Of a DNA stretch of 64,000 nt, positions 17,930-26,039 are shown in pieces. Origin of the DNA: Propioniciclava soli. GTDB taxonomy: Bacteria > Actinomycetota > Actinomycetes > Propionibacteriales > Propionibacteriaceae. The stretch is taken from the NCBI RefSeq assembly GCF_014858005.1, contig NZ_JACYOT010000001.1, forward strand, positions 186,001 through 250,000, read 5' to 3'. Position 1 is the stretch's first letter, and every line of letters starts with the position of its first letter. The notes below the pieces were generated by a model. The model saw only the letters and a program-made list of their open reading frames with translations. It searched no databases and had not been told where the DNA came from. The position numbers and the translations under genes are program-made.

Positions 17930-18838
17930 ATGCCCGTCGGACGTTTCTCCCCGGTGCTTGCCCGCACACGCTCCATCCATGCTCCGATTTCCCCCATCGC
18001 CTACGACTGCGTCAAGTTGATCTTTGTGCGTTCGGGCTCCGCGGTCCTGCTCAGCGAGTTCGGTGAGAAGCCGGTCGCCGTCGGCGATGTCGTGGCGTTG
18101 GGGGCAAACACTCTGTGCGGGAGCGAGCCCGAGGGCTGGGTCACGGTCACCACGCTGTACCTGGATCGTGACTACGTCATTGATCAGGTGTTCTGGCAGC
18201 ACGCAGCGTTGCTGGCCGATCGGTGGGATGCCCAGGGCTTCGCCGACGAGCTGTACTCCGAGCCTGCACAAATATTGCTCCTGGGTGAGGACCGCGTGGG
18301 GATGCTGATGCCCTGGCTGGACGAGATGGTCGCGCTCAGTATCGACGGACCCGCAGCGGAGAGTTTCTACCGGCTCCAGGCGCTGCTGTTCGCGGTGCTG
18401 GATGTGATCGCCCCTTTCGTCAAGACGACTCCGGTACGACGGACACACTCCCAACGGTTGGCAACGTGGCCCGGCTTGCCCCACCACCGCCGGTTCGCGC
18501 CCTTGCGCGCCGAAGCCCGCGAGGCCGCTGGACTCCTTCGCACCGCGACAGCACGTCGATGGACACTGCCCGAGCTTGCCAAGGCAGTGCATCTCTCGCC
18601 GTCCCAGCTGGGCCGGGTCTTCGTCGACGCCTACGGGAAAACACCGATGACGTACCTGGCGACATTGCGCGCCCAGGAGTTGGCGCGTCTGCTGCGTGAG
18701 ACCAATCTGCCGATCGAGGTCGCGATGCGTGAGGTCGGGTGGCACAGCCGCGGTCACGCCGCGCGACTATTCCGCCAGTGTGTCGGAGCAAGCCCGACGC
18801 GCTACCGCCAGCTCGTCCGGCAGAAGGCCGCCAGCTGA
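17930..18838 (+). CDS. AraC-family transcriptional regulator
   Basis: A 302-residue regulator with a cupin-like ligand domain (VKLIFVRSGSAVLL, VAVGDVVALG) and a C-terminal AraC double HTH over about the last 100 residues (LPELAKAVHLSPSQLGRVFVDAYGKTPMTYL, then REVGWHSRGHAARLFRQ). The frame is open from 17552, but that upstream part is Cys/Trp/Arg-rich and not regulator-like, so ATG 17930 is preferred; it lies four bases after a small upstream frame. Its target is unknown; no partner gene lies next to it. Confidence 0.85.
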   Translation: MPVGRFSPVLARTRSIHAPISPIAYDCVKLIFVRSGSAVLLSEFGEKPVAVGDVVALGANTLCGSEPEGWVTVTTLYLDRDYVIDQVFWQHAALLADRWDAQGFADELYSEPAQILLLGEDRVGMLMPWLDEMVALSIDGPAAESFYRLQALLFAVLDVIAPFVKTTPVRRTHSQRLATWPGLPHHRRFAPLRAEAREAAGLLRTATARRWTLPELAKAVHLSPSQLGRVFVDAYGKTPMTYLATLRAQELARLLRETNLPIEVAMREVGWHSRGHAARLFRQCVGASPTRYRQLVRQKAAS

Positions 18839-19069
18839 CGACTCGGTGCACATAGGAGCATCTGCGATACGGGAATCCGCATCATCACCCGATCCGGCGC
18901 GTTCTTCGCCTGACGGGCTGGTAGTCCGGTAGATCTCGTCGGTTCCACCGCCGCTCCCGACCGGTCGCATCCTCGTCCGTTTCGTGGCATTGGTGCTCCC
19001 GGCGCACCTGATGGTCACCGAGCTCGATCGGCCCGGTGCTCAGGGTATCGGGAGGAGACAGCGACGATG
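18839..19069. other. Intergenic stretch without genes
   Basis: About 230 bases between the AraC gene and the methyltransferase fragment. I see no gene, promoter or repeat that I can support. Confidence 0.4.
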
Positions 19070-19263
19070 GCCACGACACGAGAGGAAGTCCTCCTCCTCA
19101 CGGACTCCCTCGTTAATGAGGCTTCGTATCTTCGCGCGGCCCGCCCGGCTGAATGGCTGGCAGGGTGGCCCTCCCGCGACAAGATCAATCCCAAGCGGCT
19201 GGAGCCTCTCGATGAGAGCCGCCACTTGGTCTTGGTCGGACATGTCCACATCGAGGGCAAGCC
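19070..19263 (-). pseudogene. DNA (cytosine-5) methyltransferase fragment
   Basis: About 60 residues of a C5 methyltransferase, read leftward: LALDVDMSDQDQVAALIERL, then the unmistakable motif IV GGPPCQPFSRAG with the catalytic Cys, then RAKIRSLINEGVREEEDFLS. Similarity begins abruptly at about 19263 and fades at about 19080. There is no start codon, no SAM-binding motif I and no target-recognition domain. It is a relic of a restriction-modification system. The break at 19263 is also where the DUF4913-like frame on the opposite strand begins. Confidence 0.75.
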
Positions 19264-19278
19264 CGCGGAACCGTCGCG

Positions 19279-19644
19279 GTGGTGCCGCCGTTCTGGCACC
19301 ACCACCCGGAGATGGTCTGGGAGCTGTCGGCGCTGCACCTGCATTGGCTGGGGGCCTACGACCCCGAGCAGAACGCATCCGCGCCGCTCGGCTGGCACCG
19401 CGACTTCGCCGACGCACGAGAGCGCCTTCGCTACTGGGTCACCGCCTGCGGCACGCGTGGCGATCGTGACCGCCCGACCCGGCAAGCTTCTTGGCCCGGT
19501 GAGGACCCGGCACCCGCGATCCAGGACTTCACCTTCACCGACCGGGACACCGAGTTCGCCGAGTTCGTCATCGCCCAAGTCCGCAAGCGCCAGGAGGCCG
19601 AAGACGAGTTCTACGCCAGCCTGGCTGACGACGAAGCGCAGTAG
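19279..19644 (+). CDS. DUF4913-like protein, probably 5'-truncated
   Basis: A 121-residue protein from GTG 19279 with the pattern VVPPFWHHHPEMVWELSALHLHWLG and WHRDFADARERL, which resembles the WC..WW.HPEA..RL..LW.AWE pattern of DUF4913, a family found on actinobacterial conjugative elements. The frame is open upstream to the methyltransferase break at about 19263 and has no good ribosome site, so the original N-terminus may be lost. It lies five bases before the next small gene, part of the recombinase module. Confidence 0.55.
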   Translation: MVPPFWHHHPEMVWELSALHLHWLGAYDPEQNASAPLGWHRDFADARERLRYWVTACGTRGDRDRPTRQASWPGEDPAPAIQDFTFTDRDTEFAEFVIAQVRKRQEAEDEFYASLADDEAQ

Positions 19645-19648
19645 ACCG

Positions 19649-19876
19649 ATGAGCCGCTACGCCAAGAAGACCGACCGTCGCCCGTACGAGGAGCGGTCGT
19701 TCTCCGTCCGGGCCGTCCACCGCGAACGTGCCGACCTGCACAAGCTCGCCGAGGTTCTCATCCGGCTGACATTGCAGGAGACCGGCGAGAACCGCGCGGC
19801 CCGCGCGGCCACTCTGGTACCCGACACCTACCGGGCGGCGACGGTTGACCTGGCCGCCTCTGAAGCCGCCCGGTAG
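19649..19876 (+). CDS. Small conserved-looking hypothetical protein of the recombinase module
   Basis: A 75-residue, strongly charged N-terminus (MSRYAKKTDRRPYEERSFSVRAVHRER) followed by a helical segment (LHKLAEVLIRLTLQE). It starts five bases after the DUF4913-like stop, so it is probably translationally coupled. I do not recognise a named family. Position directly before the integrase suggests a role in the mobile element. Confidence 0.6.
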   Translation: MSRYAKKTDRRPYEERSFSVRAVHRERADLHKLAEVLIRLTLQETGENRAARAATLVPDTYRAATVDLAASEAAR

Positions 19877-19891
19877 AATGAACCGTGCAAG

Positions 19892-19986
19892 CCTCGCGAT
19901 GCGGGGTGTTGTGGCCTAAACCTCGCCGCTCGGCGGGCAACACGCACCGAGACCATCGGGTCTCGCCCTACAGCCTTTACTGGCTG
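19892..19986 (+). ncRNA. Run of four hairpins in the recombinase leader
   Basis: Consecutive potential stem-loops lie between the small gene and the recombinase: CCTCGC/GCGGGG (19892-19906); GTGTTG/CAACAC (19906-19943) enclosing CGCCG/CGGCG; CGAGACC/GGTCTCG (19948-19965); and CAGCC/GGCTG (19971-19986). Such dense structure suggests a regulatory leader or an attachment-related region. No known RNA family is recognised. Confidence 0.4.
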
Positions 19987-20057
19987 CTCTCACGATCAAC
20001 ACCCCTCCCACGAACAGTTGGAGCGCGAGGGTGGAACCGCATGAGAGTGAGACCCCG

Positions 20058-21803
20058 ATGACCACCATTGCCGATGATCCGGCTGCCAGCATCATCGACC
20101 CGCCCAAGACAATGGCTGCCGCCGTGTCGTACCTGCGAGTCTCGACCCGCGAGCAGGCAGAGAAGGGCGGCACGGACGAGGGCTTCTCGATCCCGGCCCA
20201 GCGCGAGGCGACCCGGCGCAAGGCCGAACAGCTCGGCGCCAGTATCGTCGAGGAGTTCGTCGACGCGGGAGCCTCGGCCAAGTCGTCCGACCGGCCCGAG
20301 CTGATGCGGATGATCCAGTACGTCAAGGCCAACAAGGTCGCATACTGCATCGTCCACAAGGTCGACCGGCTCGCCAGAAACCGCGCCGACGACGTGAGCA
20401 TCCACCTCGCACTCCAACAGTGCGGGGTCATGCTCGTATCCGCGTCGGAGAACATCGACGAGACGCCCTCCGGGATGCTGTTGCACGGCATCATGTCCAC
20501 GATCGCCGAGTTCTACTCCCGCAACCTCGCCACCGAGGTCGCCAAGGGCATGACCCAGAAGGCCATCGGCGGTGGCACGAACGGGCGCGCGCCCATCGGG
20601 TACTTGAACGTACGCAAGCGCGACGAGCTCGGCCGCGAAGTCCGCACCATCGAGCTCGATCCCGAGCGAGCACCGATGATCGAGTGGGCGTTCAAGGCCT
20701 ACGCCTCGGGCAACTGGAGCGTCAGCCAACTGCACGATGAACTCACCTCGCGCGGGCTGCGCAGTCTGCCCACACCGAAGCGGCCGGCGAAATCGCTGGC
20801 GGTATCCACCATCCATCGGCTCCTGACAAACCCGTACTACAAGGGCGATGTCATCTACCGAGGCACCCGCTACAAGGGCAACCACCCAGCGCTCGTGCCT
20901 GCCGAGGTCTGGTATCAGGTCCAGTCCGTGCTCACCGCGCACCAGTGCGCCGTCGAGGCAACCCAAGTCCACGGCCACTACCTCAAAGGCACAATCCACT
21001 GCGGCCAGTGCGGCTCCCGGCTCATCGTGTCCAACGCGAAGAACCGCCACGGGAACGTGTACTGCTACTTCGTGTGCTCCGGTCGGCACTCCAAGCGCAC
21101 CGACTGCACGCGCCAGGCGATGCTCATCGAGGACGTCGAGAAGCTCGTCGAGGACTACTACACCCGTGTCCAGATCACGCCCGCCCAACAGGACGCACTA
21201 GCAGGGATGCTGCACCACGAGTTCGACCGGCTGATGGCCGCCGAAACCGAGGAACTGGAACGTCTCACCACCAACCGCGATCGGCTCGAAGGCGAGCAGG
21301 ACCGGCTCATGCAGGCGCATTACGCCGACGCGATCCCGCTCTCAGTGCTCAAGCGCGAGCAGGACCGCATCGTCGCCGAGCTCGACCAAGTGACCCGCCG
21401 CATACACGCCCACTTCGGTGACTACGCCGACGCCCGCGCCCACCTCGACGACGCCTTGGGCCTGCTCGCGAACTGCGCCGACATCTACGCCCGCTGCGAC
21501 GACACCAACCGGCGGCTGTGCAACCAGGCGTTCTTCACCAAGGTCTTCATCGACGAGGACAACGAGCTACGAGTCGAACACAACCGGCCCTTCGAGATGC
21601 TCCTCGATCCGCAGGTCAACGCCAACGCTCTGACCTGGGCCGCAGACGCGAACAAGGCCCGAACCTCGACCAACGTTTCCGTTGGCAAGGGTTCGAGCCT
21701 TGTGCGTTGGGTGGACCCAAGGGGACTCGAACCCCTAACCCCCTGCTTGCAAAGCAGGTGCGCTACCAATTGCGCCATGGGCCCCGGCAACGGCCCAGTC
21801 TAG
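20058..21803 (+). CDS. Large serine recombinase (integrase)
   Basis: A 581-residue serine integrase. The catalytic resolvase domain starts with AVSYLRVSTREQ (nucleophile Ser29), followed by IVHKVDRLARN. Next is the recombinase domain (GRAPIGYLNVRKRDE, LLTNPYYKGDVIYRG), a zinc ribbon (CGQCGSRL with CSGRHSKRTDC) and a coiled-coil (LERLTTNRDRLEGEQDRL). A GTG at 20031 is an alternative start. The last 40 or so codons run through a nested hairpin and across tRNA-Ala on the other strand, so the native stop was probably lost or altered at the integration junction. It is the likely motor of the 9.4-21.7 kb island. Confidence 0.9.
   Translation: MTTIADDPAASIIDPPKTMAAAVSYLRVSTREQAEKGGTDEGFSIPAQREATRRKAEQLGASIVEEFVDAGASAKSSDRPELMRMIQYVKANKVAYCIVHKVDRLARNRADDVSIHLALQQCGVMLVSASENIDETPSGMLLHGIMSTIAEFYSRNLATEVAKGMTQKAIGGGTNGRAPIGYLNVRKRDELGREVRTIELDPERAPMIEWAFKAYASGNWSVSQLHDELTSRGLRSLPTPKRPAKSLAVSTIHRLLTNPYYKGDVIYRGTRYKGNHPALVPAEVWYQVQSVLTAHQCAVEATQVHGHYLKGTIHCGQCGSRLIVSNAKNRHGNVYCYFVCSGRHSKRTDCTRQAMLIEDVEKLVEDYYTRVQITPAQQDALAGMLHHEFDRLMAAETEELERLTTNRDRLEGEQDRLMQAHYADAIPLSVLKREQDRIVAELDQVTRRIHAHFGDYADARAHLDDALGLLANCADIYARCDDTNRRLCNQAFFTKVFIDEDNELRVEHNRPFEMLLDPQVNANALTWAADANKARTSTNVSVGKGSSLVRWVDPRGLEPLTPCLQSRCATNCAMGPGNGPV
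21654..21701. terminator. Nested hairpin between recombinase and tRNA-Ala
   Basis: The outer stem AAGGC-C-CGAACC pairs with GGTTCG-A-GCCTT, and inside it CCAACG-TTTC-CGTTGG forms a second perfect stem. It lies 10 bases beyond the 3' end of the minus-strand tRNA, where a tRNA terminator is expected, although it lacks a T run. It could instead be, or overlap, the attachment core of the integrated element. Confidence 0.5.
21712..21784 (-). tRNA. tRNA-Ala (anticodon TGC)
   Basis: A 73-base cloverleaf on the minus strand: 5' acceptor GGGCCCA pairs with TGGGTCC (one G-U), D arm GCGC...GCGC, anticodon arm CCTGC-TTTGCAA-GCAGG giving anticodon TGC, variable loop, T arm AGGGG-TTCGAGT-CCCCT, discriminator A. 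CCA is not encoded (CCC follows). A TAGACT -10 element lies at 21797-21802 on the minus strand. It marks the right-hand edge of the accessory region. Confidence 0.95.
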
Positions 21804-21914
21804 CGGCCCCGACGGGCTGCTCGCGCCACGCCTCACCCCGGTTAGGTGACCCTTCAACCAAAACCACGGCAACCCGCTTCGGTGCCACAGGAGCCACCCG
21901 TACCATGGATCCCG

Positions 21915-22334
21915 ATGTGGTCCAAGCGCCAGGAGGTCGACTACGCCCTGCAGCGCCGGAGTGTGCTCCGCGCCGTGCAGGGACGCCAGCGCGCGCTCGC
22001 GAGGTTGGACGCGTGTGACGCGGACCCGCTGCTCGTGCGCACCGCCCGCCACCACGGCGAACCCCATCCCGAGGCCTGCCCGGTCTGCTCCAGTGATGAG
22101 ATGGTCCTGCTGCACTACGTGTTCGGCGACCAGCTTGGCCAGTACGCCGGACGCGTGAAGTCGCGCGCCGAGCTGGACGCGATGCAGAGCGAGTTCGGAG
22201 AATTCATGGTGCGCGTGGTGGAGGTCTGCCCCGCGTGCCGCTGGAACCACATGATCGCGGCGTACCTGCTCGGAGACGGCGTCACCCGCAAACCGCCCCG
22301 CCGGCAGAAGACTGTTGAGGACATCTATGGCTGA
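21915..22334 (+). CDS. DUF5318 family protein
   Basis: A 139-residue protein whose start MWSKRQEVDYALQRRSVLR, central HHGEPHPEACPVCSSDE and C-terminal VVEVCPACRWNHMIAAYLLG match the actinobacterial DUF5318 family. Two CxxC pairs (CPVC, CPAC) suggest a zinc ribbon. ATG 21915 is preferred over the upstream open frame at 21846, and TACCAT at 21901-21906 could be a leaderless -10. The stop overlaps the start of the penicillin-binding protein by eight bases, a pairing conserved in actinobacteria. Function is unknown; a link to cell-wall growth is inferred from the pairing. Confidence 0.85.
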   Translation: MWSKRQEVDYALQRRSVLRAVQGRQRALARLDACDADPLLVRTARHHGEPHPEACPVCSSDEMVLLHYVFGDQLGQYAGRVKSRAELDAMQSEFGEFMVRVVEVCPACRWNHMIAAYLLGDGVTRKPPRRQKTVEDIYG

Positions 22335-24771
22335 CGAGCCCACCCGCGCCCCCGGCGCCGACGACGACCTTCCGGGCGGTCACACCCAGCCGGACGCCGA
22401 CGCGCCCCCCGCCGCCGACGCGTCTCCCTACGCGGCCGCTGACGCGGATTTCGCCGCCCAGCAGGACGCCGACACCCCCGACGACATCTTCCGCGAGCCC
22501 GCCCCGGAGCCCGCGGCCCCCACTACTGAGGAGACCTCCGTGCCCCCTGCTTCGGGCGCCCCCGGCCGCGCCGCCGCCTCGGGCCGCGGCGGCTCCACCG
22601 CAGCCACCGGACGCGCCCTGCGGCGCAACGGCAAGCCGAAGCGACCGCTCGGCGTCCGCATTCTGGCGTGGGTCGTGGGCATCGTCGCCGCCCTCGCCGT
22701 GGCCGGTGCCATCGCGTTCGGCATCTTCTACGCGATGACGCCGATCCCCAACCCGAACGCCGACTTCCAGACCAACAACAGCCACGTCTACTACGCCGAC
22801 GGCACGACCGAGTTGGGCACCTTCGCGATCCAGAACCGCGAGACGGTCGCCTTTGACCAGATCTCCCAGCACGCCAAGGACGCCGTGGTGGCGTCGGAGA
22901 ACGCGACGTTCTGGGAGGACTCCGGCATCTCGATCCCCGGCATGCTGCGCGCGGTGCAGACGGCGTTGACGCCCGGTGAGGCCACGGTCGGCGGGTCGAC
23001 GATCACCCAGCAGTACGTCAAGGTGCTCTACCTAACGCAGGACCGGACGATCGCCCGCAAGCTCAACGAGATCGTGATCGCGCTCAAGGTGAGCCAGGAG
23101 GTCAGCAAGGAGGACATCCTGGCCGGCTACCTCAACACCGTGTACTTCGGACGCGGCGCCTACGGCATCGAGGCCGCCTCCCAGTCCTACTTCGGCGTCT
23201 CGGCGGCGGACCTCTCGCTGCCCCAGGCCATCGCGCTCACCGCCATCATCAATTCGCCGAACAACCTCGACCCCCACCGCGGCGAGCAGGCGGCGTCCGA
23301 CCTGCTCGAGCGCTACCAGTACACGATCAACCAGATGGTGGTCGAGGGTCACATGACCGAGGCCGAGCGCGACGAGATCTACACGACGCTGCCCGAGTTC
23401 CCCGATCTGCCCTCGGACTCCCGTTTCGGCGGCCCGAACGGCTTCCTGCTCAAGATGGTGCAGGACGAGCTCACCGCCGCCGGCCTGGAGGACTCCCAGA
23501 TCAGCGGCGGCGGCCTGCGCATCGTCACCACGGTGAACCCGGCCGCCCAGGCCGCGGCGATCGAGGCCGCGCAGAACCAGGCGCGACGCATCGCGTCCGC
23601 CCAGGGGCAGCAGCAGGACTACTACCACCCGGCCATCGCCTCCCTCGACACCGCCACCGGCGGCATCGTGGCGCTCTACGCCGGCCCGGACTACACGTCC
23701 ACCACCGACAGCCGCAACTGGGCCACCACCGCCCGCCCCACGGGCTCGACCTTCAAGCCTTGGGCCCTCGTCGCCGGCCTGCGGGACGGGGCGACGCTCC
23801 AGACCCGCCTCAACGGCAACGAGTTCACCCTCCCCGGTGAGAAGCAGCCCATCTCGAACGCCGGTGGGCGCAACTACGGCCCCGTGACACTGCAGCAGGC
23901 GACGACGTCGTCGATCAACTCCGCCTACATCGACCTCGTCGTGCAGATGGAGGACGGCCCCCAGAAGGTCATCCAGGCGGCCGAGGACGTCGGCATCCGC
24001 AACCCCGGCTGGCAGCCCTACCCCTCGATCGCGCTGGGCGTCGGCGAGGTGTCCCCCGTGGACGCCGCCCGCGGGCTGGCCACCCTCGTCAACGAGGGCC
24101 AGCGGACGACCCCACACATCGTCGCCGAGGTGACCGACCCGACCGGAGACGTCATCCACCGCGCCACGATCGCGCCGGAGCAGACCGTCGAGACCGAGGT
24201 GGCCCGCAACGCCGTCGCCGCGCTGACCGGGGTGGTCAACGACGGCACGGCACGTTCGGTCCGCGCCCTGGGCTACGAGGTCGCCGGCAAGACGGGCACG
24301 TACTACATCTCGGCGCTGCAGGAGACGCGTGCCACGTGGTTCATCGGTTCCACCAAGCAGATCTCCACCGCCTTCGTGCTCACCGCCGGGCCGGAGGGGC
24401 AGTCGAACCTGGGCCGCAACACCTACGGCTCGACGTACGCCGCCCAGGGCTGGCTGGAGTACATGCGCACCGCGATGGAGGGCCAGGAGCGTCTGACGTT
24501 CCCCGACGCCACCCGCACGCGCGCGAGCGGGAACTTCTCGGCGATCCCGGTGCCGCAGCCGACCCGGACGACGTCCGCGCCCGCCCCGGCTCCGACCACC
24601 GCCACTGCCACCGCCGAGCCGACACCGGAGGCCACCGATCCCACGACGGCCCCCACCGACGCGCCGCCTGCCGACGCCCCGCCCACCGCGGCGCCGACGA
24701 CGCCGCCCACCGAGGCGCCCGACGCCGGCACGGACGAGGGCACCGACGACGACACCGGCGGGAACGGCTGA
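22327..24771 (+). CDS. Class A penicillin-binding protein (bifunctional PBP1)
   Basis: An 814-residue bifunctional peptidoglycan synthase. An Ala/Pro-rich cytoplasmic segment (about 1-110) leads to one membrane helix (VVGIVAALAVAGAIAFGIF). The GT51 glycosyltransferase domain has ENATFWEDSG and GGSTITQQYVK. The transpeptidase domain has nucleophile Ser474 in STFK, SIN at 529-531 and KTG at 655-657. A Pro/Thr/Ala-rich tail of about 80 residues follows. The start overlaps the DUF5318 stop. It polymerises and cross-links cell-wall peptidoglycan outside the membrane. Confidence 0.93.
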   Translation: MADEPTRAPGADDDLPGGHTQPDADAPPAADASPYAAADADFAAQQDADTPDDIFREPAPEPAAPTTEETSVPPASGAPGRAAASGRGGSTAATGRALRRNGKPKRPLGVRILAWVVGIVAALAVAGAIAFGIFYAMTPIPNPNADFQTNNSHVYYADGTTELGTFAIQNRETVAFDQISQHAKDAVVASENATFWEDSGISIPGMLRAVQTALTPGEATVGGSTITQQYVKVLYLTQDRTIARKLNEIVIALKVSQEVSKEDILAGYLNTVYFGRGAYGIEAASQSYFGVSAADLSLPQAIALTAIINSPNNLDPHRGEQAASDLLERYQYTINQMVVEGHMTEAERDEIYTTLPEFPDLPSDSRFGGPNGFLLKMVQDELTAAGLEDSQISGGGLRIVTTVNPAAQAAAIEAAQNQARRIASAQGQQQDYYHPAIASLDTATGGIVALYAGPDYTSTTDSRNWATTARPTGSTFKPWALVAGLRDGATLQTRLNGNEFTLPGEKQPISNAGGRNYGPVTLQQATTSSINSAYIDLVVQMEDGPQKVIQAAEDVGIRNPGWQPYPSIALGVGEVSPVDAARGLATLVNEGQRTTPHIVAEVTDPTGDVIHRATIAPEQTVETEVARNAVAALTGVVNDGTARSVRALGYEVAGKTGTYYISALQETRATWFIGSTKQISTAFVLTAGPEGQSNLGRNTYGSTYAAQGWLEYMRTAMEGQERLTFPDATRTRASGNFSAIPVPQPTRTTSAPAPAPTTATATAEPTPEATDPTTAPTDAPPADAPPTAAPTTPPTEAPDAGTDEGTDDDTGGNG

Positions 24772-24809
24772 ACCGCGCACCGGGGCGGCGCCCCGGCCCG
24801 GCGCCCGCG

Positions 24810-24815
24810 TAGGCT
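24810..24815 (+). promoter_or_regulatory. -10 element TAGGCT of a leaderless promoter
   Basis: TAGGCT, six bases, then the ATG of the GT87-like gene at 24822. No ribosome-binding site separates them. Confidence 0.6.
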
Positions 24816-24821
24816 GACGCC

Positions 24822-26039
24822 ATGCGTGGACCCGGGCTGACCGCCGTGCTCGGCGGCCCGTTGGGGCGTCATGCGGAGCCCGCCGGCTGGACGCCCCGGG
24901 CCGGGTGGGTCCTGGCCCTGGCCACGCTCACCTGGGCGGTGCTGGTCGCGCGGCACACCCCCTGCGTCGAGGACGGCTCGGCGCAGTACCGGGCGCTGTG
25001 CTACTCCGACATCGCGGCCCTCTGGGGCCCGCGCGGCATTGACCGGGGCCTGCTGCCCTACCTGCAGACCGATCTGGAGTACCCCGTCCTCACCGGCGGC
25101 CTCATCGCAGCGACGCGGGCCCTGGCCGGGTGGCTGCCCTCCACTGGCCTGGCCACGAACTTCTTCGGCCTCACGGCGTTGGCGCTGTTCGCCTGCTTCC
25201 TCGGCCTCGTCGCGGTGCACCTGCGGCTGGACGCCCGCGGCGCGGCCCTGCTGGCCGGCAGCCCGCTGGTGCTGGCCGCCGGGCTGATCAACTGGGATCT
25301 CCTCGCCGTCCTCCTCACGTCGGCCGCCCTGCTCGCCTGGACGCGGAACCGGCCGGGGCTCGCCGGCGTCCTCCTGGGCCTGGGGCTCTCGGCCAAGTTT
25401 TACCCCGCTTTGCTGCTCGTGCCGCTGGCCGCGCTGTGCCTGCGCGACCGCTCCTGGCCGGCCCTGGCCCGTCTCGGGGCGGGCGCGGCCGGGGCGTTCG
25501 TGACCGTGAACCTCCCGGTGTACCTGCTGGCGCCCGAGGGCTGGCTGCACCAGTGGACGTTTCATGCCGGCCGCGGCGCCGACCTCGGTTCGCTGTGGTA
25601 CGTGCTGGAGCTGGCGGGGTGGACGCTGCCGGCCGCGGCCCTCTCCCGGACGCTGCTGCTGCTCGGCCTCGCGGGGGTGGCGGCGATCGCGCTCGCCGCG
25701 CCCCGGCGCCCCCCGGCCGCTGGCCTCGCCTTCCTCGTCGTGGTGCTGTTCTGCGGAGTGAACGTGGTGTACAGCCCCCAGTACGTGCTGTGGTTGCTGC
25801 CCCTGCTGCTGCTCACGCGGCCGGGGTGGCTGCGATTGGCGGCCTTCACGGGCGCCGAGCTGCTCTACTGGTGGGCCGTGTGGGCCTACCTCGATGGGCA
25901 GCTCTATGCCGGGGACGGCTCGGCCCGCCCCTACGCGGCAGCCGTCCTGCTCCGCCTGGGCGTCCAGGCCTGGCTCGCGGCGTCCGTGGTGGTGGACGCC
26001 CTGCGCCCGGCCCCCGCGACACCGCCGGCGCGCCCATGA
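24822..26039 (+). CDS. GT-C glycosyltransferase, DUF2029/GT87-like mannosyltransferase
   Basis: A 405-residue membrane protein with about ten hydrophobic helices. The first extracytoplasmic loop is acidic and aromatic-rich (YSDIAALWGPRGIDRGLLPYLQTDLEYP), as in polyprenyl-phosphate-mannose-dependent GT-C enzymes, where an acidic residue is catalytic. It starts directly after a -10 box and overlaps the next gene by four bases (ATGA). It probably adds mannose to a lipoglycan, glycolipid or protein on the outer face of the membrane; the acceptor is unknown. Confidence 0.8.
   Translation: MRGPGLTAVLGGPLGRHAEPAGWTPRAGWVLALATLTWAVLVARHTPCVEDGSAQYRALCYSDIAALWGPRGIDRGLLPYLQTDLEYPVLTGGLIAATRALAGWLPSTGLATNFFGLTALALFACFLGLVAVHLRLDARGAALLAGSPLVLAAGLINWDLLAVLLTSAALLAWTRNRPGLAGVLLGLGLSAKFYPALLLVPLAALCLRDRSWPALARLGAGAAGAFVTVNLPVYLLAPEGWLHQWTFHAGRGADLGSLWYVLELAGWTLPAAALSRTLLLLGLAGVAAIALAAPRRPPAAGLAFLVVVLFCGVNVVYSPQYVLWLLPLLLLTRPGWLRLAAFTGAELLYWWAVWAYLDGQLYAGDGSARPYAAAVLLRLGVQAWLAASVVVDALRPAPATPPARP

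Noticed and set aside
21785-21914. Second tRNA or RNA gene beside tRNA-Ala
   Set aside because: No cloverleaf could be formed; only a TAGACT -10 element for the tRNA is visible.
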